64,000 nucleotides of DNA from Ypsolopha sequella (taxonomy: Eukaryota; Arthropoda; Insecta; Lepidoptera; Ypsolophidae): contig OW204012.1 in NCBI GenBank assembly GCA_934047225.1, positions 6,138,001 through 6,202,000 on the forward strand, in the 5' to 3' direction. Of this stretch, positions 21,591 through 31,436 are shown piece after piece (within the stretch, counting starts at the first letter, position 1; the number at the start of each line of letters is the position of its first letter). A program made the translations under genes and the position numbers. Under the pieces are notes generated by a model, which worked only from the letters and a program-made list of their open reading frames with translations, did no database searches and was not told the origin of the DNA.

Positions 21591-22280
21591 GTCGGATTGA
21601 CACATACGTAACGCGCACGGGGGTTTTTAGCAATCGCAACGCTTGGGTTGTGAAAGCATACCTTGTGTATTTGTGTGCTTGGCCACCAAGGCCGTTCACT
21701 TGGCAGTGGTATCAGCTTTGACTACGGAGGCCTTCGTCGCCGCGTTGGATCGTTTCGTGTCGCGTAAGGGTTTACCTTCACTTATTCGCTCCGACAATGG
21801 CACAAACTACAAAGGTACTGCTAACTATCTAAAAGATATTGATAATTTTTTGTTTTGTAAACAACTATGCTAGTTTAAGTTAAATCTTCGCCCGGAAAGG
21901 GGTAACTTGGCGGTACAGTCCCCCAAATTGCCCTCACTGGGGAGGGAATTTTTTGAAGCTGCCGTCAAGTCGGCGAAGACCCACCTCCGCTGCGTTATTG
22001 GGGAAACTGTTCTAATTTTTGAGGAGCTTGCCACTGTGTATTGTAAAGTGGAAGCGGTCCTCAACTCTCGTCCTCTCTGTGGTCAGACAGGACTGAGTAT
22101 CCTAGGGAAGGAAATTTAATTCTTTTGAAGGATGTGAACTTGCTATCCTTGTTTTGGCGCCGGGGCCGTATATTAAAGTTGTTTTGGCGGAGACGGAACT
22201 CCACGCGTCGCAGAGGTGTTGGTCGAAGGTTCGATTTTGTGACGAGCCATGACAACTCTCTCCCGTCTCCCGGTTGTATG
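21591..22280 (+). pseudogene. BEL integrase remnants
   Basis: 21643-21873 encodes the core with V-C-L-A-T-K-A-V-H-L and R-S-D-N-G-T-N, which holds the second acidic residue of the DDE triad. The first Asp region just upstream (F-V-G-V-G-L near 21578-21595) lacks the Asp. After a stop, a second open piece (21907-22119) carries F-E-A-A-V-K-S-A-K-T-H-L with the third acidic residue, then A-V-L-N-S-R-P-L. A decayed W-R-R-type segment follows at 22150-22220. Stops, phase shifts and deletions separate the parts. Confidence 0.85.
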
Positions 22281-22305
22281 AGCTAGTGGCCTGATTGCTC
22301 AGCCC

Positions 22306-22317
22306 AGAGCGGGGGAC
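22306..22317 (+). other. Polypurine tract candidate
   Basis: AGAGCGGGGGAC abuts the 3' LTR, the expected position for plus-strand primer formation. Confidence 0.65.
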
Positions 22318-23000
22318 TGTTCAGAATAAAATGTATATTTCGGAACGCATCCATCAATGGTCTATATATTTTGTCTATGGACTTGGAGCTGTCAAAAACG
22401 AGGGACGTGGAATTTTCTTGGTATAGATCGCGGACGATTTTAATATGTGTTATTAAGGGCTTAACCCAAGGGAAATCGGTGCGGACATCGTAAGAAACAG
22501 TATTCGATCAAGGGCTGAAGATATTTTGGCGTGAAGGCCACTTTTGAGTGTATTTCCTGTGTGTGTGAAATAACCTATATCCACGCGGTGTGCGACAAGT
22601 GGACTTGTTAATTACTATTTCTGGGTTCGGATGCATCCTGGGGTAGGAGGTTGTGTTTAGATTCATCGTGGAAGGTGATCTACGTGTCACGGCACCGACA
22701 CGCCTTGGTCTCCGCAGCGAAGGGTCTTCGTGCGAGGACTACTTGATGAGGTCATCATACAACTGTCTGGTAGGACATTTTATATTAAATATTAGATCAT
22801 AAGATACTTGTATACTATAAATCTGGGACAGCTATGGGCCCCTGCTCCAGCTGCAAGTATCGCCCTTTAGCATACAATTAGTGGTGTCTGAGCGTGGTTA
22901 TGGAATCCTCGCACCAGTGACGTCGATGCCCGTCACTAGTCAGTATTACTACTTTTTATATGCTACAATTTCTGGTAGCAACGAGCGTTTATATCAAACA
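22318..23000 (+). repeat. 3' LTR (683 bp)
   Basis: Same length and, as far as read, the same sequence as 17593-18275. It ends in CAAACA before the target duplication ATGAC. Confidence 0.95.
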
Positions 23001-23370
23001 ATGACACTGCGATGGCAATTGATCTGTGGCAGCGTCTCCGTTGCGGCTGTCACCAGGGACGATGACACTGCGATGGCAATTGATCTGTGCCAGCGTCTCC
23101 GTTGCGGCTGTCACCGGGGACGATGACACTGCGATGGCAATTGATCTGTGCCAGCGTCTCCGTTGCGGCTGTCACCGGGGACGATGACACTGCGATGGCA
23201 ATTGATCTGTGCCAGCGTCTCCGTTGCGGCTGTCACCGGGGACGATGACACTGCGATGGCAATTGATCTGTGCCAGCGTCTCCGTTGCGGCTCTCACCGG
23301 GGACGATGACACTGCGATGGCAATTGATCTGTGCCAGCGTCTCCGTTGCGGCTCTCACCGGGGACGATTG
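23001..23370. repeat. 61-bp minisatellite, right array
   Basis: Six units (anchors 23007, 23068, 23129, 23190, 23251, 23312) of the same monomer as 17394-17592. The array is interrupted only by the BEL insertion. A GTGCCAG variant and a late GGCTCTCACC variant mark sub-blocks, which suggests recent local amplification. Frames here arise from the 61-bp periodicity. Confidence 0.93.
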
Positions 23371-23454
23371 CACTTTTTTTCCAATCCCTGGTACCAGGGA
23401 TGACCCACCGGGGAGGATGGTACCAAGCTGATATTTTTGATGGTCTTAGATAAA

Positions 23455-23553
23455 GTATTGTGTGCAACTGGACATAATTAGACATTGTGACACGAGTGCT
23501 TGTTGATGAAATGAATGATGTATCTCAAATTATGTTACAGTTGCACAAAATAC
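23455..23553. mobile_element. Short palindromic MITE, copy 2
   Basis: GTATTGTGTGCAACTG faces CAGTTGCACAAAATAC, the same ends as 4306-4416, with a different loop. Confidence 0.75.
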
Positions 23554-23864
23554 TAAAAAAATGAACAGGCATTCTATTAAGTACAAGAATGGAACAATAA
23601 TGTAACAATAATACAATGTAAAAATTATATAATGTAACAATAAGTTTGACATGTTATTTTTATTGCTGAATAAAGCAATAAAGAGATTTGAGTATGAATT
23701 GAAGTTTTTTTTATAGTTAGTATTAGATAGAGAATGGTGTAAACAATATGAAATTGCCGAAATTTTCTTACAGATTCATGAGTTCATAATTTCTGTAATT
23801 CAATAGCTATTTCCATTGTTTGTTTTTTGTTTGAAAGTTGATTTCAAGGGTTTACATCTACGTA
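23554..23864. other. Unassigned stretch
   Basis: AT-rich with no feature seen. CTGAATAAAGCAATAAA near 23670 resembles a retroelement poly(A) region. Confidence 0.4.
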
Positions 23865-24351
23865 TAGGGTTGCCAGATGGTCCAGATAAAAAAAACTGAA
23901 CATTTTTTTATCAAAAGGTAATATTGATTTTGGCCAGATGAAACTGAGATAATTACCGGAAATTATTGAGGGTGAACACAATGAACCACTTAGTAAAATA
24001 TTTATTATTGCTGTTGGTAAGCAAAAAATCACTTTTTAACATATTTGGCACTAGATGCTACTGCTTTTAATAAACGTTTATTGCCTGAAATTGTTTCTTT
24101 AAATTCAATGCAATTGAAAACACATAATTCGCTTTTTACGGTATTCACACCTAGTGGAATTCTTTCGTCAGTCCATTACGCTAAAAACTACTTCTACGAA
24201 GGCATTGGAGACAGGAACAATGCACCATCTCGTGGGTATATGTATATCGCGTATTTAAAAAACAAAACCGGACATTCCATAATTTTCTAGACCGGACAGC
24301 CGTTCAAAAAACCGTACTGTCCGGTTCAAAACTGAACATCTGGCAACCCTA
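23865..24351. mobile_element. hAT-like element with TAGGGTTGCCAGATG ends
   Basis: TAGGGTTGCCAGATGgTC faces TGTTCaCATCTGGCAACCCTA-type sequence at 24336-24351, and GACCGGACAG/CTGTCCGG boxes lie inside the right end. Ends are shared with 61350-62509 and, more distantly, 1587-2827. The expected 8-bp target repeat is not clear (TCTACGTA versus TTTATTAA). An 81-codon frame (24045-24290) crosses the right half and resembles nothing known. Confidence 0.65.
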
Positions 24352-24810
24352 TTTATTAAATTTTGATTTTGTTGTCAATTTGGTAGCTAAAATTCAATTT
24401 TCAAAAACAGTTCGTCCTAAATGCCATCCGTTTCCATGATAAGTTTCGTAGTATTTTTTTACAGCACACACTTTGCAAAAATTAAATTAATGTTGCTGTT
24501 AGCTTAATGTTGTTTCATTTATACACAAAAGAAATTATAAAATTTAGATTAGTCATTCCTAAAAAAAAGCAAAAATGTTAGTACTGAAAATTGAGATTCT
24601 TTTTTTATAGAAAACGGCAATTTCCTAGGTAATTACCCCTTATTCAATGGATTCACAATTGATGTTTATGATTGTTGGCATTCGGTGGAATTTACTACAA
24701 ATTTTGTTTTAAAACTCTTGTACTTGTCCACACATAATACAATACTTTATTATGCCCGACCGGTTTCGCTGTTCAAGATTTTCTAGGGGCTAAAACATAA
24801 GTATAATTTA
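24352..24810. other. Mostly unassigned; repeat-tail scrap at 24715-24787
   Basis: ACTTTATTATGCCCGACCGG followed by TTTCGCTG is familiar, in reverse, from the end of a common lepidopteran retroelement (CGAAACCGGTCGGGCATAAT). A relative lies at about 25297-25325. Confidence 0.4.
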
Positions 24811-25010
24811 GGTCCAGATGCATAAAAATTATTTAAGGAACTTTCATCGCGCCTCGTCAACGTCTCGGATGACCAGAGGGCTGGCGCTTACCTCGGCCAG
24901 AGAATAAGTCTGGCCATCCAGAGCGGTAATGTAGCCAGCATTCTAGGCACCCTACCGAGAGACAGCGATCTGAATCCAGTTTTTCATTTTTTTTTTTTTT
25001 ATTGTAGGTA
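24811..25010 (+). pseudogene. LINE-like C-terminal domain fragment
   Basis: Encodes the D-Q-R-A-G-A-Y-L, G-Q-R-I-S-L-A-I-Q, A-S-I-L-G-T-L-P block in one phase, with a stop just upstream in the P-D-A box. It is followed by an AT-rich tail ending in AAATAAAAAAAAATAAA. Confidence 0.7.
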
Positions 25011-25425
25011 TTAGAAATTTTATTGTATTATAATATAATAATTATAATAATATAAAGTATAGTTTATATAAATAAAAAAAAATAAAAAAATTTGGTGCAG
25101 GTATAAAAACGTAAATAATAGTATAATTTATTAAAGAAATCATCAAAGAAATGATGAATTAGTATAGTAAATCATTTTTGGTGGAGGCTGCAGCTCCCTA
25201 GTCCCCCTGGATCCGTCACTGATTCGTGTAAGTGGCGGTTCTTGGTGGAATATCCTCTTCAATTTGTTGACTTCAATATACAAATTCAACGATTTGTTGC
25301 CCCGATGATGAATACGAAACCGGTAGCCTAAGTATACATATACATAAAAATAAATAAATAATCTGCTTTTATGTAGTTTTATTCGAATTAAATAAATAAA
25401 AAATAATAAACAATTGAAGGAAAAT
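25011..25425. other. Unassigned AT-rich stretch
   Basis: Holds the 3' tail of the preceding fragment and a CGATGATGAATACGAAACCG motif near 25301. Confidence 0.4.
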
Positions 25426-25760
25426 CAGGTGGTAGAGCTGATGCCGGGCTCGACTGTGGAGGTACCACCATCTTACTTGGAGACCCCCTCGAAGTAATTC
25501 GGGGGAGAGTAAGAGGACAGCTCACAGGCAAAAAACCAGGAGGCCCACCATGCCTGGGACCGATGGATGGCGGTATATCCATCCCTAATAGCCGGGCCTT
25601 ATATGGAACAGACTGGTGACGGGCAGCGGACGGGTTCCGGCACTGCGCTCACCAACCCGCCTGCCCAGCGTGTGTAAGTATGGGCAATTCTTCCAGGATG
25701 ACCGCCGGGAGAGGCAAAGTCCTGGAAAGGCTTATGTCCAGCAGTGGATGAAGGAGGAAA
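25426..25760 (+). repeat. LINE 3'-tail copy B (RTE-like, tentative)
   Basis: Closely matches 393-735 and is missing only the final GGCTGATGG box. It ends in AGCAGTGGATGAAGGAGG. The short minus-strand frame here is a shadow. Confidence 0.65.
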
Positions 25761-26035
25761 AAAGTAAAAGAATTTTGAAAATGTGATTTTTAAAAATAAA
25801 AAACAATGTTTTTAGCAGTAACGTTGTAAATAAATTCACAGTCCACAGACGACAAGTGAGTCTACTATCTCGTGGCCAGACAAGCCCGAGTGACTCCACG
25901 AAGTGATCTCGTCGAGTAAAAGTGTTTTCTAACCGTTATCTGATCACGATGTCTGGTTTAATGAGAATACAAAGGTGAATCCATGTATCTAATGGCTTCT
26001 TCTCAATTCCCATGGATTCATTTTCAAAAAATATT

Positions 26036-26400
26036 ATTTTTAATTTTTTTCAGAGAATTTTCGTCATTTTATGACATGGTTTTCATTATTTTGGTATACA
26101 AATTAACCATTATTTTTTTGTAATTTTTTAAAGAATTGCCCGATATTATGACGTCACTTGAGAATTTAAGACATTACACTGATTGTGATGTGCGATTGCT
26201 TATAAAAAAAAGTTGTCTGTCTCTGTCTGTCTACTCATCTGTCATCCAGCTGTCAAATTAGTCGGAAGCAAATGATTATAAATTTATCTTGATAGCAAAA
26301 GGACACATTTCTAAACAGCCATTTCTCAAATGCCGTCACACGAAGGAAAGTTGCAGCTTTTTCGCAAAAATATTCATCATCATGACGTTTTTTAGACCAC
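26036..26400 (+). repeat. Dispersed repeat, inverted relative to 33990-34340
   Basis: Shared, in opposite orientation: ATGACATGG-TTTCATTATTTTGG, GACAGATGAGTAGA-AGACAGAGACAG and ATAGCAAAGGACACATTTCT words. About 350 bp. No inverted ends visible, class unknown. Confidence 0.7.
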
Positions 26401-26417
26401 AAGTTCTAAAAATTCAC

Positions 26418-26633
26418 GTTGGTTGTATGGGAGCCCCCTTAAATATTTATTTTATTCTATTTTTTAGTATTTGTTGTTATAGCGGCAATAGAAATACATC
26501 ATCTGTGAAAATTGCAACTGTTTAACTATCACGGTTCATGAGATACAGCCTGGTGACAGACGGACAGACGGACAGCGGAGTCTTAGTAATAGGGTCCCGT
26601 TGGTTACCCTTTGGGTACGGAACCCTAAAAATT
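26418..26633 (+). repeat. GGTTCCGTA repeat, 5'-truncated
   Basis: Starts in TTGTATGGGAGCCCCCTTAA and ends GGGTACGGAACCCTAAAAA. It lacks the CCGGCCAAGTG end. Confidence 0.85.
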
Positions 26634-27177
26634 TTAGTTTTGCCCTCAGTACAACACTAATAACCCATTTCATTTAAAATTTCGTGAAAATATTCAATGT
26701 ACAGACAGGCACGACTTTTGTACTGCTTCATTATTAGTATAGTATAGATTCACAAGTAGCTAAAGTGGCTGATATTTCGTCATATGAGGCGAACCCAATT
26801 TGACACCAAAAATAGCAATAAAATCAGCTGTTATCAGCAAAAACTGACCAACTAACATAAGATCGACTTCAAAATCAGGTCATACACTCAACAATAAGCT
26901 GCGTGCGATTCTAATTAAGGAATGTAATTAATGCGTATTTTATCTCCCGTCTCGTTAAAATTCGACGCGTGTAGAGGTCGACATAATTTATCGATAATTA
27001 CAATCAGTACACGTGGCACATCACTATTTACGTCGCAATTTTGCTGCCTGTTTTCCAGGATGCGCAATATTGATTGTCGATCTGTTTTAAAAATAAATTG
27101 TTAAATTGAAACCCACATAATATGTTCTGCTTCTATGGGAAACCGATTAAGTATAATCAGTAGACGACAATAAGCAG
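26634..27177. other. Unassigned stretch
   Basis: Around 26690-26750 words such as CAGACAGGCACGACTTTTGT resemble retroelement tails. Nothing firm. Confidence 0.35.
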
Positions 27178-27515
27178 CGGTAGTTCAGGGGTAGAACGCT
27201 GACCTCTCAATCTTGAGATCCAGGTTCGATCCCCGGTTGGGCATGCACTGCGTTTTTCGGAATTTTTGTGCATAGTATTTTGTTCTCTTACCACTTGCTG
27301 AACGGTGAGGGAAAACATCTTAAAGAAACCTAAAAAGCGTGTATTTGTGTATTTGTGCTCGAAGCACGGCGATAGAGCTCACCACTCATCACGTTGGGAC
27401 GTAATAATCGTCGGTGAAACGCAGGTGTACCGAGTGTGGACTTTGACTTACATTTCAGAGTTCACACTCGGAACACCTCTGACACCCCCTCGGGGATTCA
27501 TGTCGTGACGATATG
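27178..27515 (+). repeat. tRNA-derived SINE
   Basis: The head contains a good polymerase III A box TAGTTCAGGGG (27181-27191) and B box GGTTCGATCCC (27223-27233). The acceptor ends cannot pair, so it is not a functional tRNA gene. The body continues through CACTCATCACGTTGGGACG to ACACCTCTGACACCCCCTCG, and similar words recur at 53185-53290. Internal pol III promoter is inferred from the boxes. Confidence 0.75.
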
Positions 27516-27780
27516 ATTTACAACGATCAACAACAATATTGCCTTTGTTCCATCTCGTGATAATTTGTTATTAATTAATTTATGATATTTATGTTCGTTT
27601 TAGTTAAGCGAAGTAATGTAATTAGTATGCTCGGTTATGTAATTAGTAATTTAATTACTTTTTGCATGCAAGGGTTAGCTCTAATTTAAATATTTGTAAA
27701 CTATGACGACGCTAATACAGAAATAACTCAAAGGGGGGGCGGAGGGGTCGCTAAAAGATATCTTGAGCTAATTGGGTGTT

Positions 27781-28183
27781 ATAATAGTAGTTTATGCTAC
27801 AAGGGCCAAAAGAAATAAATTACGAGGGCGATTTAAAACACGAGCGTAGCGAGTGTTTTAAACGTAACCGAGTAATTTATTGCTTTTACGCCCGTGTATC
27901 ATACTACGATTTTCAATGCATAGTGTGAGGAAATGAAAACAAATATAATCTTGTGAACTTTAAATTATGATTGGCTCAAAAGGATTGTATCCAGAGCCGT
28001 TAAACAGTGGAAAAAAAAGTATAACATCTATGGTACACAGGAAAAGCTGCAGGTTAGCCAACCATTGCAAACAAATAAAAAAAAAAAATAATAATAAAGC
28101 CCTAGGGCAAAATAATCGACTTTCTGTTCGGTTTTGATGCATAAAAAGTGGGCCTTTACGAGCACTTGCATTGAAAAATAATT
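27781..28183 (+). repeat. Single-arm copy of the large palindromic element
   Basis: AATAGTAGTTTATGCTACAA to GCACTTGCATTGAAAAATAA matches one arm of 32445-33192, including TTGGCTCAAAAGGA and AAAAAGTGGGCCTTTACGAG. It holds an inner palindrome (AAAACACGAGCGTAGCGAGTGTTTT). Confidence 0.85.
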
Positions 28184-28294
28184 AATATAAATAATAATAA
28201 TAATAAACAATAATAATATAAAGTCCACCATAAAAAAAAAAAAAAAAATAACAGCAGAGTGACAGTGTAGAGCTAGGGTACGGAACCCTAAAAA

Positions 28295-28665
28295 TTAAGG
28301 CGACTTGTGAAAAAAATACGGATGTTTTTTATGTGTATTTCATGAAATAAATGTAAATGTTTTGGAAAACATGTTTGAAAAAACTTTCCTCGATAGAAAT
28401 AATTGTTGAAATGAGGTCTTCTAACACACTTTTCCTCCTCGTTTAACGAGTAGCAGCCATGTACAGAACTCAAAAATATTTTATTAGATGGGTTTCAACA
28501 ATATCTAGATTTTTGATTTTGGAAATTTTGCTAGCTAGTTTAGTTTTTTTAATAAAAATATAAAACCAACTATTTTCCCTTTTGCTCTGAATCCGCCCCT
28601 CTCGCACTGCGCGTTTTTTCGCTTGGAGTGACAGTGACAAAAATAAAATTCGCATAGCCTCTTAA
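28295..28665 (-). mobile_element. TTAA-bounded element (TTAAGGCGA / CTCTTAA ends)
   Basis: 371 bp from TTAAGGCGACTTGTG to GCATAGCCTCTTAA. Closest relative is 52376-52787 in inverted orientation, with the same TTTCCTCGATAGAAATAATTG and CTCTCGCACTG words. Partial copies are at 38028-38232, 40309-40625 and 43340-43544. Non-coding. Confidence 0.75.
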
Positions 28666-28880
28666 TGGTTCTCAAAAATAAATAAACATGGACCCCTGTC
28701 CATTGGCTTCTACCAACCCGTATCATAACAGAAGTAAATTGCCCAAATACACGCTTAAATTGGAAGATTGCTCCAACCAAATTAAATAGGTCAGCTGTCC
28801 GACCTTACGATCCCGTACTATTCAACTTAAAGGCGAGGGCGTTCAGATAAATCTGTCCTGCTCCAAAGCTTTCATTTTAC

Positions 28881-28940
28881 ACTTGTCTATCTTGCTCATA
28901 GGAATTTATTGCAAAATTCCTATGAGCAAGATAGACAAGT
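28881..28940. repeat. Perfect 27-bp hairpin, 6-nt loop
   Basis: ACTTGTCTATCTTGCTCATA plus GGAATTT (28881-28907) is perfectly complementary to 28914-28940 around ATTGCA. Its left arm lies in a repeat with relatives at about 37850-37905 and 62840-62865. Confidence 0.92.
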
Positions 28941-28971
28941 TCAGCGGGCCTATTATGTATCTGTAGTTGCC

Positions 28972-29372
28972 TTCTGGACTGGGTGCCTATCATCAAAAAC
29001 ATAGATATACTATCGAATTCCGATGTCCTAAGGATATTTTCGCACTTGAAGTGACGACACAGATTGTTAATAGTTCAATACCCACTAAAGGCAATTTTGA
29101 AATTTCAGTTTTTAGCTATGTTTTTGATGATAGGCACCTCGTGCAGTTGGCAACTAAAGATACAGAATAGGGGGGCTGGACTGGGTGTCTATCATCAAAA
29201 ACATAGATATACTATCGAATTCCGATGTCCTAAGGATATTTTCGCACTTGAAGTGACGACACAGATTGTTAATAGTTCAATACCCACTAAAGGCAATTTT
29301 GAAATTTCAGTTTTTATCTATGTTTTTGATGATAGGCACCTCGTTCAGTTGGCAACCAAAGATACAGAATAG
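28972..29372 (+). repeat. Two tandem palindrome-ended ~200-bp units
   Basis: Each unit runs from GGTG-CTATCATCAAAAAC to its inverse GTTTTTGATGATAGGCACC, followed by CAGTTGGCAACYAAAGATAC. The two are almost identical. The same unit occurs in several orientations at 40633-41427. Confidence 0.88.
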
Positions 29373-29383
29373 GGGGGCTGGTT

Positions 29384-29430
29384 TATATTTATTATTTTGG
29401 AATTAGAGACATGGGTTTTTAATATGACGG
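29384..29430 (+). repeat. Unoccupied counterpart of the 63206 insertion site
   Basis: TTATTATTTTGGAATTAGAG and GGGTTTTTAATATGACGGC are continuous here. At 63178-63206 and 63758-63771 the same sequence is split at TTAA by a 556-bp element. Confidence 0.85.
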
Positions 29431-29719
29431 CCTTTCGCCTGCGGCCCCGTCCGCGTTTATTCAATCTTTGCCCGTTTTCGGCGTGGGCGATATTTTATTA
29501 ACACCCCTTATAGCCTATATGTTGACAAGGGTCACTTAATAATAAAGAATATCCGTAGAGTGAACAACGTACATAGCCTGTGTATGACGTCATCATTTTT
29601 TGAATGGATTTTTGTTTTTTTTTTTCTGATACCTATCGTGTGGCGTATCAAATGAAAGGACTTTAGAAGCTGATTGTAAAAATGTACAACATTATTACAT
29701 TTCTACCATTCGTTTTCTT
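29431..29719. other. Unassigned stretch
   Basis: GC-richer near 29430-29480, otherwise AT-rich. Nothing recognised. Confidence 0.4.
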
Positions 29720-30005
29720 AAAAAAAAACCGGCCAAGTGCGAGTCGGACTCGCGCACGAAGGGTTCCGTACCATTATCTATAAAAACGGCAAAAAATCAT
29801 GTCTGTTGTATGGGAGCCCCTTAAATATTTATTTTATTCTGTTTTTTAGTATTTGTTATATAGCGGCAACAGAAATACATCATCTGTGAAAATTTCAACT
29901 GTCTAACTATCACGGTTCATGAGATACAGCCTGGTGACAGACGGACAGCGGAGTCTTAGTAATAGTGTCCCGTTGGTTACCCTTTGGGTACGGAACCCTA
30001 AAAAA
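29720..30005 (+). repeat. GGTTCCGTA repeat, full short form
   Basis: AAACCGGCCAAGTGCGAGTC to GGGTACGGAACCCTAAAAA, 286 bp with both ends. Best reference copy of the short form in the window. Confidence 0.9.
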
Positions 30006-30220
30006 GATGACGTAATACACCAGCTGAGTCAAATCTTGAGACAAAACACCCGGTGGTACACGATTCTATAGCTCACTACTCATTTCATTACCTATCCATT
30101 GCCACCAATCATAAACATGCTTCATTCAAAATCCCACGGAATTACATATGATACAGGACTCCTACCAAATTACCAATTTGTACTATTAATATTAATATTA
30201 AAACAATTGCCAGCATTCTA

Positions 30221-30876
30221 AACTCCGGCCGTTCATTCGAGAGAATGGTGACGTTTGCAAATGTCAGGGGATAAAACCTTTTTTTTTACTGTTTTGCATT
30301 TCAATATTTTATATTTATCATTATGATTTTAGGGTAGATTGTATATCGTTAAAAGGTCCCATTTGTTAATAAAAAGTATTATTGTCGCATATATTTTCCA
30401 CTTCCTAGTACAAAACTTAATGAATCAGCTGACTCAATTTCTACGTAAAAGTTAAAAAAAGCGCAAAAAATATTATTTTTGGCGAAAAGTTGTCTATTAG
30501 CGATACTGTCAAGTTATTTCTGTCAAATCAGCAATCATAATGCCTGCAGTATGAATCCTCGACTTTTTGAATCGACATTTCAGAAAAAGGTTTATAATAT
30601 CTGCGGTGTAAGGCAGTGTTGTCGTATTATAAAACTGATATACCTTACCAAATAATAAGATCGTATATATATTCTATTCCAGGGTTTTTATTTATAAAAA
30701 AAGTTTAAATAATCATGATTTGGATTTATTTCGTCCCATTTGTTGTACCGTTGATATTTTTTTAACGTGCCTTTATTTATTTTTGTCGTGAAGAAGCTCT
30801 TGTTGACTTGTAGTATTTTTTCGAGATATCGCCACACTCCATCTGTCATCATTCTCTCGAATTAACGGCAGCAGTT
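30221..30876. mobile_element. TA-flanked inverted-repeat element in a LINE remnant
   Basis: AACTCCGGCCGTTCATTCGA at the left faces TCGAATTAACGGCAGCAGTT at the right (28 of 32 positions over the ends). TA flanks each side (30219-30220, 30877-30878). Outside lie GCCAGCATTCTA and GGCACCCTACCGAG, contiguous in the LINE copy at 24811-25010, so the insertion site is exact. Tc1/mariner-like by target choice; no transposase. Confidence 0.75.
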
Positions 30877-30975
30877 TAGGCACCCTACCGAGGGACAGCG
30901 ATCTGGATCCAGTTTTTTATTTATAGTTTATCTTTTAAAATTGTAGGTATTAAAAATTTGGACTTAATTTATTTA
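30877..30975 (+). pseudogene. LINE-like C-terminal scrap
   Basis: Encodes the L-G-T-L-P-R-D-S-D-L end followed by the family's AT-rich tail. The preceding 18 bp of the same LINE are at 30203-30220, across the inserted element. Confidence 0.75.
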
Positions 30976-31002
30976 TTTCTTGTTAATTTATTTGTCAGTA
31001 CG

Positions 31003-31436
31003 AATATCAACGGAAACGACATTGAAATAACGTTCATATCAGCGCGCAATGCAAAGTGGCTGTTACGACGCTCGCTGCGTCCTTGATAGGGCGAAATAGG
31101 AGAAAATTATACTTTTCACTTGGACGTGATTACTCGATTGAATAATTTTATGTTATGTTTATAGCTGTCAAGTTTATCTATTTATCAAAGCATAGAAGAG
31201 TTCAATCGGCCAAGCCACTCAGGAGCAGTAGGGAATTTGAGGTCAAAAAACACCATTCAGTAAAAAAAAAAATCATGTAGAAGTTTTGGTGGTATGAAAA
31301 AGAAAAATGTTGCATATGTTGTCTAAGAGTTGATTATTCATAATACATTTTTTCATTATTTTTGGTTTGGCCATAAACGACGAGTAGGCTTTAGAAAGTA
31401 ACCATTTGGCAATAGTAAGGCCCTTAATAAAGACAT
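31003..31436 (-). repeat. Truncated inverted copy of the 4934-6483 element
   Basis: Read in reverse it starts CTTAAGGGCCTTAC and follows 4934-5300 through AAAGCCTACTCGTCG-TTATGGCC and CGCCCTATCAAGGACGCAGC. It then jumps to sequence matching the right arm (AACGTTCATATCAGCG-GCAATGC). Edge at TTAA near 31433. Confidence 0.75.

Larger units (their letters stand above)
17593..23000 (+). mobile_element. BEL/Pao LTR retrotransposon, non-autonomous
   Basis: A 5408-bp element with 683-bp LTRs beginning TGTTCAG and ending CAAACA (canonical TG...CA), flanked by a 5-bp target duplication ATGAC (17588-17592, 23001-23005). Internal order: primer-binding-site candidate, 622-bp leader, intact gag (18898-20751), protease remnant, unassigned stretch, integrase remnants, purine-rich tract, 3' LTR. 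The 5-bp duplication, DUF1759-type Gag and V-C-L-A-T-K-A-V-H-L integrase motif identify BEL/Pao. Reverse transcriptase and RNase H are missing: the internal region is only 4.04 kb, and just 0.5 kb separates the protease and integrase pieces. Confidence 0.95.

Noticed and set aside
17394..23370. CRISPR array from the regular 61-bp units
   Set aside because: Units are contiguous near-identical monomers with no variable spacers, in a eukaryotic transposon context.
23209..23403. Coding frame through the 61-bp repeat (L-C-Q-R-L-R-C-G pattern)
   Set aside because: The 61-bp period shifts phase each unit. The peptide repeat is a by-product of three phases being open in the monomer.
24045..24290. 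81-codon frame inside the hAT-like element as transposase
   Set aside because: No hAT, DDE or zinc-finger motif, and it ends in the terminal repeat.
23865..24351. TA target duplication (Tc1/mariner) for this element
   Set aside because: Its ends match the hAT group that shows 8-bp duplications at 1587 and 61350. TA at the edge is explained by the YA terminal bases.
27178..27250. tRNA gene
   Set aside because: A and B boxes are good, but the acceptor ends cannot pair and a SINE body follows. Called a tRNA-derived SINE. The same applies at 44486-44525 and 4672-4735.
28881..28940. microRNA precursor
   Set aside because: A perfect stem without bulges lying in a repeat is more like a recent inversion or siRNA source. 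No evidence for a mature strand.
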